Of a stretch of DNA of 5,249 nucleotides, positions 1 through 5,249 are shown piece after piece. Location of the stretch: contig JAPKGY010000301.1 in the NCBI GenBank assembly GCA_026647385.1, positions 1 through 5,249 of the forward strand, read 5' to 3'. A model generated the notes under the pieces. That model searched no databases and had not been told where the DNA came from. It was given only the letters and a program-made list of their open reading frames with translations. The number at the start of each line of letters is the position of its first letter. Within the stretch, counting starts at the first letter, position 1. Source of the DNA: Phycisphaerae bacterium. Lineage in GTDB: Bacteria; Planctomycetota; Phycisphaerae; UBA1845; PWPN01. The position numbers were made by a program, and so were the translations under genes.

Positions 1-116
1 ACGAATCCCTCTCCACATACAGCGAGCGCGTCTATTACGAAAACACCTCGCCCGACCTCGTCTCATGGTGGCAATCCTACCGCGTGGACTATTACAAACC
101 ACGGCGGCCAGAGTGA
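1..116 (+). CDS. C-terminal tail of an unrecognised protein (partial, enters from left edge)
   Basis: From position 3 one + strand frame reads 37 residues without interruption, ending in TGA at 114-116. The tail is rich in aromatic and polar residues (SERVYYENTSPDL, then SWWQSYRVDYYKPRRPE) and most codons end in G or C, as expected for coding DNA here. The other two + frames look less protein-like. I do not recognise the family, and 37 residues are too few to assign a function. The last four residues and the stop lie on DNA that, read on the other strand, encodes conserved nitroreductase residues. The natural C-terminus of this protein was therefore probably replaced when the two sequences were joined near position 105. 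The alternative is that this is chance open frame, but the residue and codon composition argue against that. Confidence 0.5.
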   Translation, partial: ESLSTYSERVYYENTSPDLVSWWQSYRVDYYKPRRPE

Positions 117-435
117 GGTGATCGATCGCGACGGCTACGTCGATGTCGACGCTGTTGTTGTACCCGCCCATGTTGGGATAGGCCTTGGCGGGGAACCCGC
201 AGGCGACGACGATGTAGGGTGCGACGGCGATCCACTGTTGACCGCCGGCCGCCAGCGCGATCTGCCTCCGCGTGGCCTCGTTCTGGACCCAGATGAAGTG
301 CCACGGCTGATTGTTGCACGCCGAGGGCGCGAATCGCAAGGCTTTCATCAGGCGTGAGATTGAAATCGGCGGGATGGGCGCGCTCTTGTAGGCGCGCACG
401 CTGCGTCGGTTCTTGATGGCTTCCATGATCTCCAT
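103..435 (-). pseudogene. Nitroreductase family protein, 3'-truncated (N-terminal 111 residues)
   Basis: Read on the - strand from ATG at 435, this encodes the N-terminal half of a nitroreductase, an FMN-dependent oxidoreductase that reduces nitro compounds, quinones or related acceptors with NAD(P)H in the cytoplasm. Visible family motifs are the opening MEIMEAIKNRRSVRAYK, whose RRSVR (residues 10-14) contacts the FMN phosphate, then PSACNNQPWHF (37-47), WIAVAPYIVVACG (68-80) and DVAVAIDHLTLAA (99-111). Family members run on through a GLGTCWIG-like segment and a PxGxP-like loop to about 170-200 residues. Here the similarity ends at residue 111, and the frame continues as arginine-rich nonsense (VVCNSPRGRIATMRR) open to the left edge. 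None of the three - frames to the left contains the missing half. The 15-nt gap to the upstream aldehyde dehydrogenase and a good ribosome binding site suggest it was once an expressed second gene of that operon. Family assignment is firm; substrate is unknown. Confidence 0.85.
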
Positions 436-442
436 GTTGCTT

Positions 443-447
443 CTCCC
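443..447 (-). promoter_or_regulatory. Ribosome binding site of the nitroreductase
   Basis: On the - strand GGGAG lies 7 nt before the ATG at 435. This favours that ATG over the in-frame ATG three codons further in. The site sits inside the 15-nt gap after the aldehyde dehydrogenase stop codon, consistent with translation of a two-gene mRNA. Confidence 0.6.
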
Positions 448-450
448 GTA

Positions 451-1947
451 TCATTCCAACGGCCGAACGACGGACTGCGGCCGAAGGTAATCAAAGTAGG
501 TGTCCGGCCCGAGCACGCCCCCGCCCAGGCCCGACAGATTGCACCCCGCGTAAGGCACGCCGTGCGGGAAGAGATTGTGCGCGTTGATCCAACTGTTGCC
601 GGCCACCAGGGCCTCGGCGACGCGGTTGGCCCGGGCGAGGTCGCGCGACCAGACGGAGTTGGCCAGTCCGTACGGCGAGCGGTTGACCAGGTCGACCGCC
701 TCGGATTCGTCGCGGAACTTCAGCAGGAAGGCGACCGGCCCGAAGATCTCCTCACGGCAGGCGGTGTAATCCGGGGAGCCGGCGAGCAGGGCGGGCTTGA
801 CGTAGTAACCCTCCGGATGGCCGGCGACTTCGGCTGGTCCGCCGGGCAGGAGTGGTTCACCGCCCTCAGCCTCGTTGCGCTGCAGGTATCCGAGGATGCG
901 CTGGCGCTGTTTTTCGCTGACGGCCGGCCCCATCTGGGTGGCCGCGTCCAGCCCATGCCCGATGCGCACCTCCTCCATAAACTTTGTCGCCAGCGGTACG
1001 AATTGGTCCCAGATCTTCTCGTGCAGGACCCAGCGCGTCGCGGTGCAGCAGACCTGGCCGGTATTGAAGGTAACAGCGTTCACGAGGTCGCGCGCGACCG
1101 ATTCGACGTCGACGTCATCGAACACGACCGCCGCCCCCTTGCCGCCAAGTTCGAGCTTGACCGGGACGAGGTTCCGGCCGCAGGCGGCGGCGATGAGTCG
1201 GCCGACCTCGGGCGAGCCGGTGAACCCCATCCGCCGGATGCCCGGATGGTCGGACAAGGCCTTGCCGGCCTTCTCGCCGTAGCCGGGGACGACGTTGACC
1301 ACGCCCGGCGGGATGCCGGCCTCGGAAACCAGTTTGCAGAAGTACAAGGTGCTAAGCGGGGTATCCTCGGCCGGCTTGATGATGACGGTGTTGCCGGCCG
1401 CCAGCGCGGGGGCGATGTTCCAGCCGACCAGCAGCATCGGGAAATTCCACGGCAGGATGAACGCGACCGGCCCGTAGGGGAACCGCACCTGGCGGGCCTC
1501 GAAGCCGGTGACCGCAATGGGCTCGCGCAGGCGGGTGTGGACGGCCAGGTCGGCGTACCACCGCAGGGTCTGGGCGACGTTCGGAATGTCGCCGTCGCGG
1601 GCGGCTTCGTAGGGCTTGCCGACGTCCAGGGATTCAAGCTGCGCGAGGATGCTGCGGTGCTTGTCGACGAGATCGGCCAGGCGGTGGAGGAGCACGGCTC
1701 GATCGTTAGTCGGCATTCGCGGCCAACCGCTTTTGCGGAATGCCTCGGTGGCGGCTTTCACGGCTGCGTCGACGTCGGCCTCCTGGGCCTCGGCCACGGT
1801 GGCCAGGACCGATCCATCACCGGGATCGAATGACTGAAACGTACCCTTGTCCGCCGCCTCCACCCATTTGCCCCCGATGAACATCGGGATCGGCTTTGGG
1901 GCGAGGAAATCCTTCACCTCGGGCGCCAGCTCGATCGACTTGGGCAT
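451..1947 (-). CDS. NAD(P)-dependent aldehyde dehydrogenase (ALDH superfamily)
   Basis: A complete 498-residue cytoplasmic enzyme that oxidises an aldehyde to the carboxylic acid with NAD(P)+. Family signatures are in order and intact: an N-terminal FIGGKWV segment (23-29); PWNFP with the oxyanion-hole Asn168; KPAEDTP with cofactor-binding Lys191; the GFTGSPEVG nucleotide-binding turn (241-249); LELGGKG with general-base Glu266; FNTGQVCC with catalytic Cys300 followed by Cys301; EEIFGPV with Glu400; and SPYGLANSVWS (424-434). Length matches the usual 480-500. The C-terminus (GVPYAGCN, SGLGGG, then PQSVVRPLE) has no membrane or targeting segment. The frame is open 72 codons further upstream, but the ATG at 1947 is chosen because GGAGGT lies 6 nt before it and ALDH similarity begins there. 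The sequence is in the broad betaine-aldehyde/ALDH1-2-like part of the superfamily, but the substrate cannot be read from motifs. It is the first gene of a - strand pair with the truncated nitroreductase. Confidence 0.97.
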   Translation of the reverse strand: MPKSIELAPEVKDFLAPKPIPMFIGGKWVEAADKGTFQSFDPGDGSVLATVAEAQEADVDAAVKAATEAFRKSGWPRMPTNDRAVLLHRLADLVDKHRSILAQLESLDVGKPYEAARDGDIPNVAQTLRWYADLAVHTRLREPIAVTGFEARQVRFPYGPVAFILPWNFPMLLVGWNIAPALAAGNTVIIKPAEDTPLSTLYFCKLVSEAGIPPGVVNVVPGYGEKAGKALSDHPGIRRMGFTGSPEVGRLIAAACGRNLVPVKLELGGKGAAVVFDDVDVESVARDLVNAVTFNTGQVCCTATRWVLHEKIWDQFVPLATKFMEEVRIGHGLDAATQMGPAVSEKQRQRILGYLQRNEAEGGEPLLPGGPAEVAGHPEGYYVKPALLAGSPDYTACREEIFGPVAFLLKFRDESEAVDLVNRSPYGLANSVWSRDLARANRVAEALVAGNSWINAHNLFPHGVPYAGCNLSGLGGGVLGPDTYFDYLRPQSVVRPLE

Positions 1948-1953
1948 GATCGT

Positions 1954-1959
1954 ACCTCC
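1954..1959 (-). promoter_or_regulatory. Strong ribosome binding site of the aldehyde dehydrogenase
   Basis: GGAGGT on the - strand, 6 nt before the ATG at 1947. This near-ideal Shine-Dalgarno sequence decides the start against longer versions of the open frame that would reach 2163. Confidence 0.75.
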
Positions 1960-2080
1960 ACGAGCGGAATCCGTTTCCAGAAGATGATAGGCCTTCCGGG
2001 CGCCGGCCGCACCCAAGCTACCGGGCCTCCGGAGCGACGGCAAGAATCGGGGGGCCCGCTGAGGCCTTCGGATTCCGGGA

Positions 2081-2098
2081 GCGGAACGCGCGTTCCGC
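2081..2098. promoter_or_regulatory. Perfect 18-bp palindrome, candidate operator
   Basis: GCGGAACGCGCGTTCCGC reads the same on both strands over all 18 bases, with no spacer; flanking bases do not extend the symmetry. It lies in the divergent spacer with its near edge 133 bp upstream of the aldehyde dehydrogenase start. Uninterrupted dyad symmetry of this length is what a homodimeric regulator would bind, and it could also extrude as a cruciform. The repressor family is not identifiable from the site, and no regulator gene is in the window. The operator role is inferred from position and symmetry only. Confidence 0.4.
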
Positions 2099-2327
2099 AA
2101 GAACACGCCCCGTGAGTTCGTCGCTGTCCCAGTTTCGCTGTGGCGGATACGCGTGTGTGGCACCTCGCGGTCCGTGAGGCTGCGGGTGGCAGTTTCACCG
2201 GGGCCATCCGAGACCCAAGGCGGAGTCTTCGGAGATGCGCCCTGGTCGTCGCAACGATCAGGGCGGACGGTAGCGCGCGGTCGGGTCGCAAAAGGACCGC
2301 ATCATCCTGAGGTCGGCACGCGGATGC

Positions 2328-2345
2328 GGCCCGCGGTTGCGGGCC
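2328..2345. repeat. Perfect GC-rich hairpin beside the tandem repeat
   Basis: GGCCCGC, a GGTT loop, then GCGGGCC form a seven-base-pair all-GC stem. It ends one base before the first unit of the 28-bp tandem array. There is no U-run on either side, so it is not a classical intrinsic terminator. It could be a boundary structure of the repeat element or a chance inverted repeat in GC-rich DNA. Confidence 0.4.
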
Positions 2346-2346
2346 T

Positions 2347-2514
2347 GACCCGTCGCTTCCGCTTCGGGCTTTGGGACCCGTCGCTTCCGCTCCGGGCTCT
2401 GGGACCCTTCGCTTCCGCTTCGGGCTCTGGGACCCGTCGCTTCCGCTTCGGGCTGTGGGACCCGTCGCTTCCGCTTCGGGCTCTGGGACCCGTCGCTTCC
2501 GCTCCGGGCTCTGA
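2347..2514. repeat. Six tandem copies of a 28-bp GC-rich repeat
   Basis: Exactly six 28-bp units are joined head to tail with no spacers, beginning at 2347, 2375, 2403, 2431, 2459 and 2487. Each unit starts GACCCGTCGCTTCC and ends GGGCTCTGG or a close variant. The fifth matches the consensus; units 1-4 differ by one base and the last by two. Variation is concentrated at unit positions 18 (T or C) and 25 (C, T or G). A CCCG and a CGGG lie within each unit, and CGGG/CCCG also pair across unit boundaries, so several alternative hairpins are possible. Because 28 is not a multiple of 3, translation cycles through all three frames, giving repeats such as SPKRKRR on the - strand. The array is therefore probably not a protein repeat. 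I recall similar sequences from planctomycete genomes, where they inflate hypothetical proteins; this is memory, not a search result. Confidence 0.9.
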
Positions 2515-2671
2515 TATGGGCTCGGCCACAGTGTCCCGGGCTCTCCGTGAGGCCATGACACTCTCGGCGGTGGCGAATTCCCGCGGATCACTATAGGATG
2601 CGAGGCCGATGGAGCGTGGATTCGCGGGGCGCCGGCCCGAGCAGGCCGGATGTGACACTGTTCATTTTCGT

Positions 2672-2680
2672 GGAGGAAGG
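2672..2680 (+). promoter_or_regulatory. Ribosome binding site of the propeller-protein gene
   Basis: GGAGGAAGG is followed by ATG at 2685, with 8 nt between the GGAGG core and the start. This selects ATG 2685 over an in-frame ATG at 2598 that has no comparable site and would place 29 extra residues ahead of the signal peptide. The ATG at 2691 is a less well spaced alternative. Confidence 0.7.
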
Positions 2681-2684
2681 TCCG

Positions 2685-4367
2685 ATGCAAATGCGGGACG
2701 TTCGTGTCTGTTTGCGGCGCGCGACCTGGGGGTGGCTGGCCATGCTGGGGATCGTGTGGGGGCCTGCTACCCTGCGGGCGGCAACCTTGCCCGGTGGGCC
2801 GACGATCTGCGACATCGGGGATCAGCGGCAGGTCTTCATCGACGGTCGGTTCCTGGACGTCTCGGACGGCGTGGAACTGGTCATGCACGAGCCGCGCAAG
2901 ACTGGCGAGCGGACGCTGGTGCCCGATCAGCCGTGGGAGAATCACGGGATCGGCACCAACTGCACCGTGCTCAAGGACGGGGATACGTATCACCTGTGGT
3001 ATCCCGCGAACCATGGTTACTGTTACGCCCGCTCGAAGGACGGCATCCACTGGGAGAAGCCGCATCTCGGTCTGGCCGAGTACAAAGGCAGCCGGGACAA
3101 CAACATGGTCCTCGGTGGGGGAGCCGGGGGCATCGACAAGATCAGCACCGAAGGCATGATTTTCATCGATCCGACGGCTCCCCCGGATGAACGGTTCCGG
3201 TGTGCGACACGGATCTCCGACGAATTGAAGGATACGTTCGTGTGGTCCTCGCCGGACGGCATTCACTGGCGGAAGACTCACGACGGAGTATTGACCTTCA
3301 ATCAGCCGGAAGGGCGGCAGTACCTCGATTCGCAGAATGTGATCTTCTGGGACGACCGGATCAACAAGTACGTCGCTTACATGCGTTACAACTGGTTCAT
3401 GAAGGGTTTCCGCGGCCGAAGCATCGCGCGGAGCGAGTCCGATCGCCTCGGGGGCTTTCTGGAAGTTCAGGATGCCCCGGTCGTGCTCGGGCCGGACGGC
3501 CTGGACGCCAAGCTGGGGACCATGCCGGCCGTCGATTTTTATTCGAGTGCTTGCATCAAGTATCCCTGGGCTCAGGACGCGTATTACATGTTCCCGGCCG
3601 CCTACTTCCACTATATGGACCGCGAGCTGGCGGAGTTCCCGGATGAGTGCCCGATCAACGCCGGGCCGTTGCACACCCAGTTTGCCGCGAGTCGCGACGG
3701 TATCAAATGGGAACGGTTCGGACGAAGGCCTTTCGTCCGGCTCGGCATGGAGGGTGACTTTGACAGCAAGTCGGCCCGTGTGTTCCGCGGAATGGTCCCC
3801 TCGGTCGACGGGCGGGAGATGTACGTGTACTACGTGGGCAGCGACTTCCTCCACGGCTGGAGCGAGCGACGGTGGGACGAGAGGAAGGACGAGGAGGACG
3901 AACAGAACAAGAAACTCGACCCGGCCGAGGAGGCGGAACGGAAGAAGAACGCGGAGCGGCGGGAGTTGAACACGCGGTTGCTCACGGCGGCCGGCCTGGC
4001 GCCGACAGAGCGGACGTCGCTTATCAGTCGTCTCGTGCTCCGCCGCGACGGTTTCATTTCTGCCCGGGCGGACTACGCGGGTGGCGAGTTTATGACGCCT
4101 CCGCTGAGGTTCAGCGGCAGGGAACTGGTCTTGAATGTCGACACCTCCGCGACGGGGCTGGTGCGGTGCGAGCTGCTGACTTCGAACAACGAACCGATCG
4201 AAGGGTATGCCCTGGCGGACTGTGACGTCATCCACACCGCCAACGACATCAATCGGGTCGTGCGGTGGAAGGGCAGGAGCGACGTCTCCGCGCTGGCGGG
4301 GAAACCCGTCCGGTTGCGGGTCGTATACCGCGATGCGGATTTATACGCGTTCCAGTTCCGGAAATGA
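2685..4367 (+). CDS. Secreted glycosidase-like five-bladed beta-propeller protein
   Basis: A 560-residue exported protein. Residues 1-32 form a signal peptide: basic R4, R7, R11, R12, a hydrophobic core WGWLAMLGIVW (15-25), and likely cleavage after LRA at 32. The body resembles the GH43/GH32-type five-bladed beta-propeller proteins abundant in Planctomycetota. It opens with QVFIDGRFLDVSDGVEL (49-65) and has three blade motifs of form SxDGIxW: SKDGIHW (117-123), SPDGIHW (189-195) and SRDGIKW (336-342). NKYVAYMRYNW (227-237) and MYVYYVGSDFLHGW (379-392) are further blade strands. The C-terminal region (about 447-560) has LVLRRDGFIS, GGEFMTPPL, ELVLNVDTSATG and SDVSALAGKPVRLR, the beta-sandwich tail usual for this family. 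Catalytic acids cannot be assigned with confidence, so glycan hydrolysis is inferred from fold and the substrate is unknown. A charged segment at 393-428 looks inserted. The next gene, on the same strand 184 bp downstream, also encodes an exported protein. Confidence 0.85.
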   Translation: MQMRDVRVCLRRATWGWLAMLGIVWGPATLRAATLPGGPTICDIGDQRQVFIDGRFLDVSDGVELVMHEPRKTGERTLVPDQPWENHGIGTNCTVLKDGDTYHLWYPANHGYCYARSKDGIHWEKPHLGLAEYKGSRDNNMVLGGGAGGIDKISTEGMIFIDPTAPPDERFRCATRISDELKDTFVWSSPDGIHWRKTHDGVLTFNQPEGRQYLDSQNVIFWDDRINKYVAYMRYNWFMKGFRGRSIARSESDRLGGFLEVQDAPVVLGPDGLDAKLGTMPAVDFYSSACIKYPWAQDAYYMFPAAYFHYMDRELAEFPDECPINAGPLHTQFAASRDGIKWERFGRRPFVRLGMEGDFDSKSARVFRGMVPSVDGREMYVYYVGSDFLHGWSERRWDERKDEEDEQNKKLDPAEEAERKKNAERRELNTRLLTAAGLAPTERTSLISRLVLRRDGFISARADYAGGEFMTPPLRFSGRELVLNVDTSATGLVRCELLTSNNEPIEGYALADCDVIHTANDINRVVRWKGRSDVSALAGKPVRLRVVYRDADLYAFQFRK

Positions 4368-4370
4368 AGC

Positions 4371-4392
4371 CGTCGCTAACGGCGGAGCGACG
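4371..4392 (+). terminator. Hairpin just after the propeller-protein gene, possible terminator
   Basis: CGTCGCT and AGCGACG form a perfect seven-base-pair stem around an eight-base loop, three bases past the TGA stop. The following ATTGATTCT is only weakly U-rich, so this is a poor match to an intrinsic terminator. It may instead stabilise the mRNA 3' end. Confidence 0.3.
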
Positions 4393-4486
4393 ATTGATTC
4401 TCGCAGGATGTTCTCCTCTGCGGAAACACCGTAAGAACCGTGGCCACAGCCATTGCGTTTACACCCGCGCGGTGGGCCCGTCAAGT

Positions 4487-4513
4487 GCCGCGCGCGGCTT
4501 CCCGGTAGCCGGG
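4487..4513. repeat. Two adjacent inverted repeats upstream of the TIGR03790-family gene
   Basis: GCCGCGCGCGGC at 4487-4498 is a perfect 12-bp palindrome. Two bases later, CCCGG-TAG-CCGGG (4501-4513) forms a five-base-pair stem with a three-base loop. The pair ends 38 bp before the next start codon. No U-run follows. The remaining part of the 4368-4551 gap shows no gene and no clear promoter. The role could be termination, an operator or none; GC-rich DNA makes short palindromes fairly likely by chance. Confidence 0.35.
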
Positions 4514-4551
4514 TGGCGGGAACGGACGGGTCCCGTGTATGCTGTGCGTCG

Positions 4552-5249
4552 ATGTTGAATCATCCCCCACATTTCAGCATCGCGATCGTCCTCGGTGTGT
4601 GCCTGGCGGCTGGGCGGCCCGTGCCGGCGGCACCGCCGCTGACCGCGGATCAGCTCCTTCTGGTGTACAACCAGCGCGATCCGGAGAGCGTGGAGCTGGC
4701 GGAGTACTACGCCAAGGCGCGTCGCGTCCCGGCAGACCGCCTCTGCCCGCTCGAGATCCAATCCACCGCCGATGAGATCAGCCGGGCGGAGTATGAACGG
4801 CTGATTCGCGATCCCATCCGCGACTTCCTGACCCGGCGGGGCCTCCGCGACAAAGTCCGGTGTCTGGTGACGTTTTATGGCGTGCCGATTCGCGTCGGTT
4901 CGCAGGCGGTTTGGCCCGATGCGGCGCAGCTTCGCGCCAAGTGGCAGGCGGAGTTTGCGGAAGGGCTGCGGGCGTTCGAGGACCTCGTGCGCGAGCTGCA
5001 GACGATGGCCGCCCCGAGTATTCCCTCCTCGATGCCCGCGACCCGTCCCGCCGAGGACGACCTGCGGCGGTTTTACCGTGGATACAACGCGGCCAAACAG
5101 GATGCCTTCGAGCGGATTCAGCGCCTCAGGCAGCAGAAGACCGGCGAGGAGCAGGGCCGACGCATGCTGGCGATCTTCGAGGAGGTGGAGGGGGCCGGCA
5201 GGCTTTTGTCGCTCCTGTCGCCCAATCCCGGCGCAGATCGGGCGACCGC
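4552..5249 (+). CDS. TIGR03790-family secreted protein, N-terminal part (runs off right edge)
   Basis: The frame stays open from ATG 4552 to the window end, giving 232 codons and two bases. Residues 1-27 look like a signal peptide: hydrophobic core FSIAIVLGVCLAA (8-20) and likely cleavage near PVPAA (23-27). The mature start DQLLLVYNQRDPESVELAEYY (in two parts, 34-41 and 42-53), then AKARRVPADRL (54-64), DEISRAEYERLIRDPIR (74-90) and LVTFYGVPIRV (105-115) match the TIGR03790 family as I know it. That family is uncharacterised, found in planctomycetes and some other bacteria, and has no established reaction. Residues about 120-222 form a long, mostly helical, charged region with a Pro/Ser-rich break (SIPSSMPATRP). 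No strong Shine-Dalgarno precedes the ATG, and no in-frame upstream start is evident; an ATG at 4539 is in another frame. The C-terminal part lies outside the window. Confidence 0.85.
   Translation, partial: MLNHPPHFSIAIVLGVCLAAGRPVPAAPPLTADQLLLVYNQRDPESVELAEYYAKARRVPADRLCPLEIQSTADEISRAEYERLIRDPIRDFLTRRGLRDKVRCLVTFYGVPIRVGSQAVWPDAAQLRAKWQAEFAEGLRAFEDLVRELQTMAAPSIPSSMPATRPAEDDLRRFYRGYNAAKQDAFERIQRLRQQKTGEEQGRRMLAIFEEVEGAGRLLSLLSPNPGADRAT

Larger units (their letters stand above)
1948..2684. other. Divergent intergenic region, 737 bp, no credible gene
   Basis: This stretch separates the - strand aldehyde dehydrogenase from the + strand propeller gene, so it should hold both promoters. It contains the two ribosome binding sites at its ends, an 18-bp palindrome (2081-2098), a GC hairpin (2328-2345), a six-copy 28-bp tandem repeat (2347-2514) and a 6-bp inverted repeat AGTGTC/GACACT at 2530-2535 and 2557-2562. 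Frames that stay open across it give low-complexity, repeat-derived or arginine-rich translations without recognisable domains or ribosome binding sites. No tRNA or rRNA is recognisable. A TATCAT hexamer on the - strand (1984-1989) could be a -10 element for the aldehyde dehydrogenase, but no matching -35 box is at normal spacing. I see no convincing sigma-70 promoter for the propeller gene. Confidence 0.7.

Noticed and set aside
562..1833. Long + strand open frame opposite the aldehyde dehydrogenase
   Set aside because: It is the antisense shadow of a fully motif-supported enzyme; its translation has no recognisable domain and such frames are common in GC-rich DNA.
1984..1989. TATCAT as a -10 promoter box for the aldehyde dehydrogenase
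   Set aside because: One mismatch to consensus at a plausible distance from the start, but the nearest -35-like hexamer (TTGGGT) is 21 bp away, too far for a confident call.
1948..2163. N-terminal extension of the aldehyde dehydrogenase
   Set aside because: The 72 extra codons are low-complexity and arginine-rich, cross the 18-bp palindrome and lie upstream of a strong ribosome binding site placed for ATG 1947.
2347..2514. CRISPR array
   Set aside because: The 28-bp length is CRISPR-like, but units are directly adjacent with no spacers and no cas gene is present.
2153..2596. A 147-codon + strand frame across the tandem repeats
   Set aside because: Its middle is only the 28-bp repeat read through three frames, with no ribosome binding site or domain; likely an artefact of repeat composition.
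2715..2730. Twin-arginine export motif in the propeller protein
   Set aside because: R11-R12 precede the hydrophobic core, but the following residues (ATW) do not fit the RRxFLK pattern, so ordinary Sec export is more likely.
1914..4235. A 773-codon - strand open frame spanning the spacer and most of the propeller gene
   Set aside because: The opposite strand has a signal peptide, repeated SxDGIxW motifs and a good ribosome binding site. The - translation is proline/arginine-rich and contains the repeat array, so it is an antisense frame.
4539..4775. Start at ATG 4539 with a 78-residue product
   Set aside because: It is in a different frame from the TIGR03790-family sequence and its translation is glycine/arginine-rich without family motifs.

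Overview
The window is GC-rich, densely coding bacterial DNA that most resembles a planctomycete (Planctomycetota, possibly the Gemmatales/Pirellulales side). Three things point there: a secreted five-bladed beta-propeller protein of a type common in Planctomycetota and Verrucomicrobiota, a TIGR03790-family secreted protein, and a 28-bp GC-rich tandem repeat resembling repeats I remember from large planctomycete genomes. This placement is inferred from content; no rRNA or other phylogenetic marker is present.

Layout from left to right. (1) Positions 1-116, + strand: the C-terminal tail of an unrecognised protein that enters from outside the window. (2) 103-435, - strand: the first 111 residues of an FMN-dependent nitroreductase, whose homology stops abruptly where the + strand tail begins. 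This is a clear sequence breakpoint. (3) 451-1947, - strand: a complete NAD(P)-dependent aldehyde dehydrogenase just upstream of the nitroreductase remnant. The two share a transcription direction with a 15-nt gap, so they were probably one operon. (4) 1948-2684: a 737-bp gap between divergent genes with no credible gene. It holds a perfect 18-bp palindrome, a perfect 7-bp-stem hairpin and six tandem 28-bp repeats. (5) 2685-4367, + strand: a secreted glycosidase-like beta-propeller protein of 560 aa with an unusual charged insertion. (6) 4368-4551: a short gap with inverted repeats. (7) 4552 to the right edge, + strand: the N-terminal part of a TIGR03790-family secreted protein.

How the genes may work together: the - strand pair looks like cytoplasmic redox metabolism (aldehyde oxidation plus a flavin reductase), now with the second gene broken. 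The two + strand genes both encode exported proteins, but their 184-bp spacing and inverted repeats do not argue strongly for one transcript. The parts most worth a second look are the breakpoint near position 105, the repeat-rich divergent spacer and the charged insertion in the propeller protein. I found no clear evidence of a novel multi-gene system.
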